Below are positions 1 to 6,701 of a stretch of DNA of 36,778 nt, piece after piece. The first letter of the stretch is position 1, and each line of letters begins with the position of its first letter. A program made the position numbers and the translations under genes. The notes under the pieces are model-generated. The model did no database searches, had not been told where the DNA came from, and saw nothing but the letters and a program-made list of their open reading frames with translations. This DNA comes from a virus. Where the stretch lies: positions 1 to 36,778 of IMG/VR virus record IMGVR_UViG_3300023176_005352; one strand, 5' to 3'.

Positions 1-210
1 AACTATCTTTTCAAGTTCTTCTACATCACCCGGTGCGATAGTGTTATAACTAGGAATACTGTAGTATCCAATAGTGCGTTTAACAGTTTCTTCCCAACTT
101 TCAACATCTTGAAAGTTTGGATCACACGAACCTTCACCTATAAACAATGTCCGACGAATGCCTTCAGGCTCTATATCAGTATACATATCAATTTCAAGTT
201 CTGCTTTCAT
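1..210 (-). CDS. Unknown small protein, 3' end beyond the left edge
   Basis: The first 70 codons are open from an ATG at 210 to the window edge with no stop, so the gene is truncated by the window. The start has a good ribosome site (GAGGCGAG, about 6 bases upstream). The product is acidic and begins MKAELEIDMYTDIEPEGIRR. I recognise no family. It is the last visible member of a minus-strand run of small genes; it starts 9 bases after the preceding small gene, which suggests co-transcription. Confidence 0.7.
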   Translation of the reverse strand, partial: MKAELEIDMYTDIEPEGIRRTLFIGEGSCDPNFQDVESWEETVKRTIGYYSIPSYNTIAPGDVEELEKIV

Positions 211-219
211 CACTCGCCT

Positions 220-318
220 CTATCGCTTAGCAAGACCAGAGAGTGCTCCGGAATATTTGTCCATTAGTCGCCTACCCACAGACTTCTGACGCTCAATTTC
301 AATCGCGTTCGTTTTCAT
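220..318 (-). CDS. Small basic peptide, 32 aa
   Basis: A short open frame, MKTNAIEIERQKSVGRRLMD followed by KYSGALSGLAKR, starts at an ATG preceded by GAGGTGA at ideal spacing. It overlaps the 3' end of the upstream gene by 20 bases in another frame, as is usual for coupled phage genes. The peptide is basic with a likely helical N-terminal half. No family is recognised. The strong ribosome site and tight packing argue that it is translated. Confidence 0.55.
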   Translation of the reverse strand: MKTNAIEIERQKSVGRRLMDKYSGALSGLAKR

Positions 319-505
319 CACTCACCTCTTTCTTCCTTAAAGTATAACCATGATACTCTCCGTGTTCTTCACACAGTAAGGTTTCTTCCCAAATTAATTC
401 ATCACCTTCGCTCCAACCCACTTGCACTAATAGTTCATCAGGAATAGGTAGAATCGGTTCTCCGGTATCTGGGTCCTCTTCAAGTCTAACTATATATCTA
501 CTCAT
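299..505 (-). CDS. AbrB/MazE-like small protein
   Basis: The 68-residue product contains the pattern LPIPDELLVQVGWSEGDELI (about residues 19-38), which resembles the swapped-hairpin fold of AbrB/SpoVT/MazE DNA-binding proteins (an 'ip.ell..lgw..GDel' pattern). Residues C45 and H48 follow. I chose the ATG at 505 rather than the ATG at 511 because AGGA lies only one base before the first but about seven before the second. A role as transcriptional regulator or orphan antitoxin is inference; no toxin partner is obvious next to it. Confidence 0.6.
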   Translation of the reverse strand: MSRYIVRLEEDPDTGEPILPIPDELLVQVGWSEGDELIWEETLLCEEHGEYHGYTLRKKEVSDENERD

Positions 506-710
506 ACTCATATCCTAAATGTTCGCCTGGAGAAAAATGATAGCCCATTGCTTTCATAAAGTCTTCTAGGACTTTAATCATATCATCTCGACTCAAATCT
601 TTTTCCATTACATCAATCGTTATTCGTGTATTGATTGAACTTTTATCTTCGTATGGATTACATATTAGTGTAATATACGGTTTGTCTGTTGCTAATTTTA
701 CATCAAACAT
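498..710 (-). CDS. Unknown acidic protein, 70 aa
   Basis: Starts at ATG 710 with AAAGG seven bases upstream and ends by overlapping the start of the next gene. The first half looks like a beta-rich segment (VKLATDKPYITLICNPY), the second half is amphipathic helix (DDMIKVLEDFMKAMGY). No family is recognised. It lies immediately downstream of the tRNA cluster, on the same strand, and may be on the same transcript. Confidence 0.6.
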   Translation of the reverse strand: MFDVKLATDKPYITLICNPYEDKSSINTRITIDVMEKDLSRDDMIKVLEDFMKAMGYHFSPGEHLGYEYE

Positions 711-732
711 TATTTAACCTTTAACAATGCAT

Positions 733-808
733 TGGTAGGACTGGATGGAGTTGAACCATCGACCTTCCGCTTATAAGACGGATGCTCTAACCATTGAGCT
801 ACAGTCCT
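733..808 (-). tRNA. tRNA-Ile (UAU)
   Basis: A 76-nt cloverleaf with the 3' CCA encoded in the DNA. The acceptor stem pairs AGGACTG with CAGTCCT, the D stem is GCTC/GAGC, the anticodon stem is TCCGT/GCGGA with loop CTTATAA, and the T arm is GATGG-TTCAACT-CCATC. The anticodon TAT reads AUA, a codon that AT-rich phage genes use often. Confidence 0.93.
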
Positions 809-813
809 ATATA

Positions 814-898
814 TGGTGCCGCGGGAGGGACTTGAACCCTCAATCCCGAAGGAGGCAAATTTTAAGTCTGCTGTGTATACCAATTTCACCACCACGGC
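814..898 (-). tRNA. tRNA-Leu (UAA)
   Basis: An 85-nt class II tRNA with the long variable arm expected for leucine and encoded CCA. The acceptor stem pairs GCCGTGG with CCGCGGC (one G-U), the anticodon stem is GCAGA/TTTGC with loop CTTAAAA, and the T arm is GAGGG-TTCAAGT-CCCTC. The anticodon TAA reads UUA, abundant in the genes here. Confidence 0.94.
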
Positions 899-902
899 AA
901 TT

Positions 903-979
903 TGGCGCGCCCTCCAGGACTCGAACCTGGGACCCACAGCTTAGAAGGCTGTTGTTCTATCCAGCTGAACTAAGAGCGC
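903..979 (-). tRNA. tRNA-Arg (UCU)
   Basis: A 77-nt cloverleaf with encoded CCA. The acceptor stem pairs GCGCTCT with AGGGCGC (one G-U), the anticodon stem is ACAGC/GCTGT with loop CTTCTAA, and the T arm is CCAGG-TTCGAGT-CCTGG. The anticodon TCT reads AGA, a common arginine codon in the phage genes. The three tRNAs are 4 to 5 bases apart and were probably processed from one transcript. Confidence 0.94.
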
Positions 980-992
980 AAAAACTTTTATT

Positions 993-1418
993 CTAGTATT
1001 CAAATTCCTTCATAAAGTTATTGAGCATCTTGTTCTGCAAACGTCGTGCTTCTTTTTCCCACGGCTGATCCCAATAATCAGTATTCGCGTGATTCTTAGT
1101 TTTCCAACGCGTCAACTGAGGATCTAATTCGCCTCGTGCAAACTGTTTTACATGTACCATTTCATGTGCTAGTGTTGACAACCAGTTTCCATAAAGTGCT
1201 ACATCAATAATAAAATGTCGCTGGTCCACGGATTCACAAAGACCTTCACTACAGTTAGATTTGTCAACGTATAGCTTGTGGTGAAGATTTACTTGAATAT
1301 TCGTACGTAGGCGAGAGATGCCTAATTGTTTTGCGAATGAACGAATAGCTAGAAGTGCATAGGACTGAAGTCCTGTATCAAGATTACCACCCCGTGGACC
1401 AGCGAAAGAAACTAACAT
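993..1418 (-). CDS. SprT-like zinc metallopeptidase
   Basis: The product (141 aa) has the zinc-binding HExxH motif in THAEMVHVKQ-like context: the sequence is LAHEMVHVKQFARGEL in the last third, followed by a basic, tryptophan-rich tail (PQLTRW, YWDQPWEKEA). This arrangement is that of small SprT-like or related phage metallopeptidases. The substrate is unknown. An in-frame GTG at 1460 would extend the frame, but the -10 box TAGAAT of a consensus promoter lies inside that extension, so its transcript could not encode it; the ATG at 1418 is the more likely start. It is first in a transcript that runs into the tRNA cluster. Confidence 0.75.
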   Translation of the reverse strand: MLVSFAGPRGGNLDTGLQSYALLAIRSFAKQLGISRLRTNIQVNLHHKLYVDKSNCSEGLCESVDQRHFIIDVALYGNWLSTLAHEMVHVKQFARGELDPQLTRWKTKNHANTDYWDQPWEKEARRLQNKMLNNFMKEFEY

Positions 1419-1450
1419 AGTTTTAATCCATTCCTCATTTTGATGTGTAC

Positions 1451-1479
1451 ATTCTATCACAAATTTTTGTCAATGTCAA
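1451..1479 (-). promoter_or_regulatory. Early promoter of the metallopeptidase/tRNA unit
   Basis: On the minus strand TTGACA (1474-1479), a 17-bp spacer and TAGAAT (1451-1456), with TGTGA directly before the -10. This matches the shared early promoter form of this phage. Confidence 0.85.
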
Positions 1480-1521
1480 CCTTTTCTTTATACTTTTTTG
1501 TTATAAGCTTATAACTTTTTG

Positions 1522-1674
1522 TTATAAGAGAACTATAGCAAGGACACAGAAAAAGCAAAATAGTAAAAATGCATTCTCGTATGCAAACTCTATAGTTCCA
1601 ACCACTGCTTTAAGTACAAGCATAAAGAATACGAAAGTCAAAGACATTGTTAATAGTATTGAAACAACTTCCAT
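1522..1674 (-). CDS. Small membrane protein, 50 aa
   Basis: A short frame starting MEVVSILLTMSLTFVFFMLV, with two hydrophobic stretches (about residues 4-26 and 34-50) separated by a short polar segment (EFAYENA). This predicts a small inner-membrane protein with one or two spans. The start is two bases after the stop of the preceding gene, consistent with translational coupling, but no strong ribosome site is visible. Function unknown. Confidence 0.5.
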   Translation of the reverse strand: MEVVSILLTMSLTFVFFMLVLKAVVGTIEFAYENAFLLFCFFCVLAIVLL

Positions 1675-1676
1675 TA

Positions 1677-1877
1677 TTAATATAACTTATAATCGTCGCT
1701 AAAACCAATTCCATAATCGTGACGACCTGTGATTTCACTTATATCAAAATCGTCATTATCTGCATAAAGAACAAAATCTTCTGCTCTCATTTTAGCCAAC
1801 CTTTTAGCTGACTTCTTATTTCTGCGCATTTCTGCTTCGGCGATACGCACATCCGGATCATCATAATAACTACTCAT
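1677..1877 (-). CDS. Unknown charged protein, 66 aa
   Basis: Begins MSSYYDDPDVRIAEAEMRRN, a basic helical segment (MRRNKKSAKRLAKMRAEDF) followed by an acidic tail. The start codon overlaps the stop of the upstream gene (TAATG) and the GGAGGAAG within the upstream gene's end serves as ribosome site. No family recognised. Confidence 0.6.
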   Translation of the reverse strand: MSSYYDDPDVRIAEAEMRRNKKSAKRLAKMRAEDFVLYADNDDFDISEITGRHDYGIGFSDDYKLY

Positions 1878-2218
1878 TATGCTACTTCCTCCATTATTAA
1901 TTCGTTTAGAGCGTCTTTAAGAACTACTGCGGACATTCTAGATTTACCACCAATATGCCATTCATATGTAGAAGCATTGCGGCAGTGATTTCCGCCATCA
2001 TAATCTTTCCAATTATAAATGGTTACGTCGTAAGACTCGTCTGTGAAATTGTCTGTTACTTTAAGATTCCACTCAACATCGACTTTTCCGTCGCCTGATG
2101 TTTCAGTGTAGTGAGGTTCGCCTAAGATTTCTACCAAGGTATGGTAGTTAGCGTTATAGTATCCTTGTAGGCACGTGCCATTACAATTAAAGGATTCTTG
2201 GATTTTATACGTTGACAT
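1877..2218 (-). CDS. Unknown protein with six cysteine/histidine-rich positions
   Basis: A 113-residue product beginning MSTYKIQESFNCNGTCLQGY. The text contains a CNGTC pair near the N-terminus and HC further on (GGNHCRNAS), and a repeated tyrosine/tryptophan pattern, suggesting a small beta-rich fold. I recognise no family. It is the first gene after a consensus promoter and has a strong AGGAAAAGGA ribosome site that is shared almost exactly with two other minus-strand genes (starts at 4006 and 4585). Confidence 0.65.
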   Translation of the reverse strand: MSTYKIQESFNCNGTCLQGYYNANYHTLVEILGEPHYTETSGDGKVDVEWNLKVTDNFTDESYDVTIYNWKDYDGGNHCRNASTYEWHIGGKSRMSAVVLKDALNELIMEEVA

Positions 2219-2248
2219 GATTTATTCCTTTTCCTAATTTATGTTACC

Positions 2249-2277
2249 ATTCTACCACAGTCTCCAGCAAATGTCAA
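2249..2277 (-). promoter_or_regulatory. Early promoter with A-tract UP element
   Basis: TTGACA (2272-2277), 17-bp spacer, TAGAAT (2249-2254), with TGTGG before the -10. Directly upstream of the -35, three runs of 7-8 T (A on the transcribed sense) repeat every 10 bp at 2281-2308, the form expected of an UP element or bent DNA. Confidence 0.88.
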
Positions 2278-2280
2278 CTG

Positions 2281-2310
2281 TTTTTTTCACTTTTTTTCAC
2301 TTTTTTTTGT
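2281..2310. repeat. Helically phased A/T tracts
   Basis: Two exact copies of TTTTTTTCAC followed by TTTTTTTTGT give three T-runs with 10-bp period. Tracts phased with the helix are known to curve DNA. They abut the -35 box of the minus-strand promoter at 2249-2277. Confidence 0.8.
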
Positions 2311-2362
2311 TAATGAAATCAACCACTTAGAGATACACATATCTAAGTTATTGATTTTATTA
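2311..2362. repeat. 52-nt near-perfect hairpin after the DUF262-HNH gene
   Basis: An inverted repeat whose outer arms TAATGAAATCAA and TTGATTTTATTA pair at all 12 positions (one G-U), then after a 2-base mismatch ACTTAGA pairs with TCTAAGT, and after one mismatch AT pairs with AT around an ACAC loop. It begins 11 bases after the stop of the nuclease gene. No U-tract follows in the minus direction, so it is not a canonical terminator; RNA 3' end protection or processing is possible. Confidence 0.7.
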
Positions 2363-2372
2363 CAAATTTATT

Positions 2373-3752
2373 TTAAGCAATTTTAGCCTTTTTTCTCATT
2401 TCGAGAACCATAATGTATTCATCGAATGATAGTGTTCCCATATCCTGGTTATGTGATTTACGAATGATTTTACCATTAAGGAAATCCGTCTTACCACCTT
2501 TGGCATGTGCAAAATCATGCCCATAGATAGCATCATCAATATCTAATGGTTCTCCATCTAGGAAGCAAGTGAACCCTTGAGCAGCTAACATATCAAATTT
2601 TGTTTCCTTACTCATAGTTCTTGTTTTATCTAATGACGTAATAAACTTATCGATATCCATTTCATTCAAATACATTTCTGCAGCTTGATGTTGAGCAGCA
2701 GGATTTGATGGATATTCAGTAGCCATTCTTGCGAATTTTTTAACTGTATCTGTATCTTGTTTCAATGTATTACGTGCACCTGTTTTAAAGGTAATAAGTT
2801 CAGTATCGTATTTGTTTGGAGTTACACCTTTAAACATTGAATTGACTCTAAAGAATTCTTTAGCGAATCCTGAATAGTCTTTGATCTTAAAGTCATGTCT
2901 TTCAAGTAAGCCAAACCAAATAGTATGAAGAGAACCAAAGTTTGCTGTATTGAGCTTTTTACTCATTTCTCTAGAAATCTTTAAAGCATCATCAAGAAAC
3001 TTATCTACTGTTTTAAGAACATCAGAAGAAAGAGGTTTATCTTCTTCTACTAATTTTTCAATTTCATCTAAACCTGCAGCAACATTACCACGACCTAAAG
3101 CTTTTAATATTACAACTGCTACAAACTCATCCCATTTACGTCTTGGATTAATATCAGTAGTCCAATGTACAGCCTTTTCACTACCTTTCTTATTTGATTT
3201 TGTTTCAAAGATAGGATGAATGTCATTATAATCATATTCTGAATATGACTTTACACGACTACGAATTTGTTTTGCTACATTCGAAGCATCGTTTGCCATA
3301 ACCATTTCAATAGTATTTACAGGTGTGACTGTGTTTAAACGCCTAAAAATTTCAGTTGCTTGAACATTAGTACATTCATACACATAAAAGGTAAGTGTAG
3401 TATTTTCAAAAATTTCGCGCTGTTCATTAGTAAGTGTTCTAAAAATTTTACCGTCCTTTGTTGGAAAGTATCCTTTTAGAAAATCTCTAAATGAACGAAT
3501 TCTGTGACCACCATCAATCACTAACCATTTTACACCAGGATAGATTTTTTGATTTTCTTTATCGTTTTCGATATTTCGAACGGTAATTGCACCAACGGAA
3601 TATCCTTTTAATATAGAATCAACAATATTTTGTTTCTTTTTATTACCACTCGTAACTGGAGGTCTTTGACCAATTGGATCAGGATTAATTACACCTGCAA
3701 TCGTGTCTTGAATTACGTCCATCACGGTTTTTGTTTCTACTTCATATTTCAT
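2373..3752 (-). CDS. DUF262-like protein with C-terminal HNH nuclease
   Basis: The 459-residue product has the DUF262 (ParB/Srx-like NTPase or nuclease) signature: IGQRPPV near residue 27, a KQNIVDSILKGYSVGAI segment, and DGGHR at 80-84 in place of the usual DGQQR. The C-terminus carries an HNH nuclease: residues G411-H-D-F-A-H416-A-K-G-G, then N426 and H434-N435. Proteins of this build include GmrSD-type type IV restriction enzymes that cut modified DNA and other defence nucleases. In a phage it could attack host or competing phage DNA; that is inference. It is second in a unit behind the promoter at 4037-4065. Confidence 0.8.
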   Translation of the reverse strand: MKYEVETKTVMDVIQDTIAGVINPDPIGQRPPVTSGNKKKQNIVDSILKGYSVGAITVRNIENDKENQKIYPGVKWLVIDGGHRIRSFRDFLKGYFPTKDGKIFRTLTNEQREIFENTTLTFYVYECTNVQATEIFRRLNTVTPVNTIEMVMANDASNVAKQIRSRVKSYSEYDYNDIHPIFETKSNKKGSEKAVHWTTDINPRRKWDEFVAVVILKALGRGNVAAGLDEIEKLVEEDKPLSSDVLKTVDKFLDDALKISREMSKKLNTANFGSLHTIWFGLLERHDFKIKDYSGFAKEFFRVNSMFKGVTPNKYDTELITFKTGARNTLKQDTDTVKKFARMATEYPSNPAAQHQAAEMYLNEMDIDKFITSLDKTRTMSKETKFDMLAAQGFTCFLDGEPLDIDDAIYGHDFAHAKGGKTDFLNGKIIRKSHNQDMGTLSFDEYIMVLEMRKKAKIA

Positions 3753-3775
3753 AATTTACTTCTTTTCTAAAAAGA

Positions 3776-4006
3776 TTAAACTCCGTGTGTCATGTGTGAG
3801 TATGCATCATCACATTCATTAATAAGTTCACCGCACATACAGGTTTCTTCTTCTTCAATAGTTGGAGCTCCAACCATATCTCTAATTTGAGCTTTAGTGT
3901 ATCGTTGCTCACCATCACGTACTGAACATTCTGCTAATAAAGACACTTGTTCGGCAGTCAATGGTTTACGAATACTTAAGCTATTGAGTTCTTTCATTAC
4001 ATCCAT
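3776..4006 (-). CDS. Small CxCG protein, paralog A
   Basis: A 76-residue product whose last 40 residues match those of the neighbour at 4334-4585 at 20 positions by eye: Q.R..xGAPxxEEEE.C.CG.....C.D.Y.HMT.GV. The spaced cysteines and histidine could bind a metal. The N-terminal halves differ. The gene has its own promoter and the AGGAAAAGGA leader. No function is known to me. Confidence 0.65.
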   Translation of the reverse strand: MDVMKELNSLSIRKPLTAEQVSLLAECSVRDGEQRYTKAQIRDMVGAPTIEEEETCMCGELINECDDAYSHMTHGV

Positions 4007-4036
4007 AATTAATTCCTTTTCCTAATTTATATGACT

Positions 4037-4065
4037 ATTATAATTCATTTGAAATGATTTGTCAA
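4037..4065 (-). promoter_or_regulatory. Early promoter of the DUF262-HNH unit
   Basis: TTGACA (4060-4065), 17-bp spacer, TATAAT (4037-4042), followed by the leader ATAAATTAGGAAAAGGAATT that recurs at two other minus-strand genes. Confidence 0.88.
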
Positions 4066-4091
4066 CCACTAAATTGAAAAAAGTTGACTTT

Positions 4092-4328
4092 TTAGTCTTT
4101 GTAGAAATAACCGCCCTTTTCTTTAAAGAATACAGACCTCGTAAGTCCACCAAAAATATAAGAAAAATACAAGAACAAAGGAATGGCTAATGCAATCCTA
4201 ATACTATCTTTTGTCATATTAATCAATTCCATAAAGGAAACGATTGCAAATGTGACAGCAATTGTACCTGCGACACACAACATACCAAAGCCAAGATCTT
4301 TGGCAACTTCTTTAACATTAAATTTCAT
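4092..4328 (-). CDS. Small inner-membrane protein
   Basis: The 78-residue product has two hydrophobic spans: about residues 14-36 (FGMLCVAGTIAVTFAIVSFM) and 45-63 (IALAIPLFLYFSYIFGGL), with a basic N-terminus and a charged C-terminus (FFKEKGGYFYKD). It starts 5 bases after the preceding gene, with which it is presumably co-transcribed. No family recognised; a membrane-embedded function at the host inner membrane is likely. Confidence 0.62.
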   Translation of the reverse strand: MKFNVKEVAKDLGFGMLCVAGTIAVTFAIVSFMELINMTKDSIRIALAIPLFLYFSYIFGGLTRSVFFKEKGGYFYKD

Positions 4329-4333
4329 AACAA

Positions 4334-4585
4334 TTATACTCCACTGGTCATATGTTCATAACCATCTTTGCAGTCGACCAGTTTATCACCACAAATACAG
4401 TATTCCTCTTCTTCCCTGCTAGGAGCACCTATCAGACTTCTCATTTGACTTTCTGATAAGTCTTCACCTTCATTTTCAAATCTCATTTTTGCATAGTCTG
4501 CAGCTTGGTCGTCGTTGAGACCAAAGTTCTGCTGAGCATACTCAAAGTAATTTTCCATTAACATTTCATTTACATGATGTGACAT
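4334..4585 (-). CDS. Small CxCG protein, paralog B
   Basis: An 83-residue protein ending with the same metal-binding-like module as the protein at 3776-4006 (GAPSREEEEYCICG, then C and YEHMTSGV). The N-terminal part is an amphipathic helical region (MSHHVNEMLMENYFEYAQQN). It has a strong AGGAAAAGGAG ribosome site and its own promoter, with a second promoter farther upstream. Duplication of a small gene is likely; the role is unknown. Confidence 0.65.
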   Translation of the reverse strand: MSHHVNEMLMENYFEYAQQNFGLNDDQAADYAKMRFENEGEDLSESQMRSLIGAPSREEEEYCICGDKLVDCKDGYEHMTSGV

Positions 4586-4616
4586 AAATTAACTCCTTTT
4601 CCTCATTTATGTTACC

Positions 4617-4645
4617 ATTATAAGTTGTTTGAAATGAAATGTCAA
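4617..4645 (-). promoter_or_regulatory. Early promoter of the small CxCG gene B
   Basis: TTGACA (4640-4645), 17-bp spacer, TATAAT (4617-4622). A-rich sequence lies upstream of the -35. Confidence 0.87.
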
Positions 4646-4709
4646 CCTTTTTTGTGAAAAAAGTGAAAATAATTCATTTAAGATCGAATATGGTGTTTCC
4701 ATTAAAGTA

Positions 4710-4738
4710 ATTCTATACTAGTTTCTCGAAATTGTCAA
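4710..4738 (-). promoter_or_regulatory. Second, upstream minus-strand promoter
   Basis: TTGACA (4733-4738), 17-bp spacer, TAGAAT (4710-4715). It drives transcription toward the same genes as the promoter at 4617-4645, with only a doubtful 31-codon frame (4702 to 4607) between them. It faces away from the divergent topoisomerase promoter at 4816. Confidence 0.75.
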
Positions 4739-4815
4739 CCATTATTTTTAGATCATTTCGTAATATTCATATAATTAATAGATCTAAGGTTTTTTATCTA
4801 ATATGAAAAAAACAG

Positions 4816-4844
4816 TTGACATTTACAAAGAACTGTGATAGAAT
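4816..4844 (+). promoter_or_regulatory. Early promoter of the topoisomerase operon
   Basis: TTGACA (4816-4821), 17-bp spacer, TAGAAT (4839-4844), with TGTGA before the -10 and an A-tract (GAAAAAAA) before the -35. The next 27 bases contain the ribosome site of the large topoisomerase subunit. Confidence 0.9.
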
Positions 4845-4871
4845 GGTAACTCAAATGGAGAAGTACGTATA

Positions 4872-6701
4872 GTGACACAAACAACAGAACAATTTAGAAT
4901 ATTGACTGCGCGACAGCATGTTCGTGAGCGTATTGGTATGTATATGGGCTCTTCTTCTCGAGAAGAAATCGAAAGGTTTATTCTTGGTGAATGGAAGAAA
5001 GCTACATACGTACCTGCATTATCAAAGATGGTAGATGAAATACTCGATAACTCTATTGATGAAGCAATACGTACGAATTTTAAATACGCGAATAAGATTA
5101 ATGTATCAATTGAAGGAGATACTGTAACTGTTAGTGATAATGGTAGAGGTATTCCACAAGATAAGATACATGACGAGACAGTAGGTAAAGATATACTACG
5201 TCCTGTTGCTGCTTGGACTAAAGTAAATGCAGGAACTTCGTTTGATGATGAACGAGTTACAATTGGAACTAACGGTGTTGGTTCTGCCGCAACAAACTTT
5301 TTATCATCAACGTTCGTTGGTAAGACTTGGTCGAATGGAAAATCAATTGAAGTAAAATGTAAAGATGGTGCTGATACACTCAAAGTATTATTTGGATCAA
5401 AACAAGGAAATGGTACTTATGTATCGTTTACTCCTGACTTTAGTTTATTTGAAGTTGATAGTTTAGAAGAACTTGATACAATTACACTTATCGAAGATCG
5501 TCTTATATCTTTACAAATGGCTTTTCCTGAAATTCAGTTTTCCTTTAATAAAAAGCGTGTACGCGTAAATGATCTTAAAAAATATGCAGCACTCTTTAAT
5601 GATACTGTAATTTTAGAAAAGACTGACAACTTATCTTATTTTATTGCACCGTCTGAAGATGGCTTCAGAACAAATAGTTATATTAATGGTGTGAATACAA
5701 GACAAGGTGGTACATACGTAGATTATTTTATTAATAGTATTATTGATGAACTTGTAACTAAAATTAAGAGACGCCATAAAGTTGAAGTTCTTAAGACTAC
5801 TATTAAAAGTGGTTTAACTTTTGTAATGTTTGCACGTAACTTTACAAATCCAAAATTTGATAGCCAAACAAAAGAACGTCTTACTAATCCAACTGGTAAT
5901 GTAAAAGAACATATAGAAGGTTGTGAAGTACGTACTCCTGAATGGTTAGCAAATAAAATACTTAATACACCTGATATAATTGATCCAATTATTGAAGCTC
6001 AATTAGCAAAGAAACTTGCTGCTGATAAACGTGCAGCAACATTAGCTCAAAAGAAATTACGTAAAGTAAAAGTTGCAAAACATATTGCGGCTAATAAAGA
6101 TGACGCTACACTCAAAATTGTAGAGGGTGATAGTGCTATGGGATTCTTATTAAAGGTTCGTAATCCTGATAAGGTTGGAGCATTTCCACTTCGTGGTGTG
6201 ATTATGAATACTTGGGATATGAAGCCCGCTGATGTACTTAAGAATAAAGAATTGTCAGAGCTTATTGCTGTATTAGGATTAGATATTAATAATCCAGATA
6301 GTGTTAATGAGATGAGTTATAAGTATATAGCAACATTAACCGATGCTGACCATGATGGTATTGGACATATTAGTCCATTGTTGATTGCATTCTTTTATAA
6401 ATTCTGGCCTCGTTTGTTAAATGAACGAAGAGTTAAGATTACAAGAACACCAATTATGATTTCAGCTAAAGGTAATGACATTAAATGGTTCTATACTTAT
6501 GAAGAAGCTTCTGAATTTAAAACCTCTAATGCAGATTGGAAGCATAGGTATATTAAAGGTCTTGGTTCATTAACAGAAGAAGAATATAATAAAATTATTA
6601 ATGATCCAGTTTATGATGTTGTCAGTGTTGATGACGTTAAATATTTTGAAATGATGTTTGGTAAAAACTCAGAATTAAGAAAGGAATTTATGTATGAGTG
6701 A
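4872..6701 (+). CDS. 39: DNA topoisomerase II large subunit (gp39/gp60 fused)
   Basis: ATPase subunit of the phage type II topoisomerase, which relaxes DNA ahead of forks. The GHKL ATPase motifs are visible: EILDNSIDEA (N60), DNGRGIP (from D89) and GTNGVGSAA (132-140). The TOPRIM metal site follows: EGDSAMG (E418) and TDADHDG (D491, D493, D495). In T4 the function is split between genes 39 and 60; here one 609-residue frame covers both, as in many other T4-like phages. The start is GTG at 4872; the ATG at 4854 is closed by a stop after five codons. It overlaps gene 52 by 8 bases. Confidence 0.95.
   Translation: MTQTTEQFRILTARQHVRERIGMYMGSSSREEIERFILGEWKKATYVPALSKMVDEILDNSIDEAIRTNFKYANKINVSIEGDTVTVSDNGRGIPQDKIHDETVGKDILRPVAAWTKVNAGTSFDDERVTIGTNGVGSAATNFLSSTFVGKTWSNGKSIEVKCKDGADTLKVLFGSKQGNGTYVSFTPDFSLFEVDSLEELDTITLIEDRLISLQMAFPEIQFSFNKKRVRVNDLKKYAALFNDTVILEKTDNLSYFIAPSEDGFRTNSYINGVNTRQGGTYVDYFINSIIDELVTKIKRRHKVEVLKTTIKSGLTFVMFARNFTNPKFDSQTKERLTNPTGNVKEHIEGCEVRTPEWLANKILNTPDIIDPIIEAQLAKKLAADKRAATLAQKKLRKVKVAKHIAANKDDATLKIVEGDSAMGFLLKVRNPDKVGAFPLRGVIMNTWDMKPADVLKNKELSELIAVLGLDINNPDSVNEMSYKYIATLTDADHDGIGHISPLLIAFFYKFWPRLLNERRVKITRTPIMISAKGNDIKWFYTYEEASEFKTSNADWKHRYIKGLGSLTEEEYNKIINDPVYDVVSVDDVKYFEMMFGKNSELRKEFMYE

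Noticed and set aside
745-996. Plus-strand frame over the tRNA genes, and minus frame 710-937
   Set aside because: Both are by-products of the three tRNA genes.
1445-1702. Plus-strand 85-codon frame
   Set aside because: Low complexity, antisense to a good small membrane protein gene and across a promoter, with no ribosome site.
4607-4702. A 31-codon minus-strand frame after the promoter at 4710
   Set aside because: No ribosome site, and its last third runs through the promoter of the next gene. Leaderless translation is possible but unsupported.
4748-4787. Inverted repeat TTAGATC...GATCTAA followed by GGTTTTTT
   Set aside because: Seven-base arms with a 26-base AT-rich loop are weak, and no gene ends there.
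4823-5383. Long minus-strand frame antisense to the topoisomerase gene
   Set aside because: A shadow of the sense codons; the sense frame has clear ATPase motifs.
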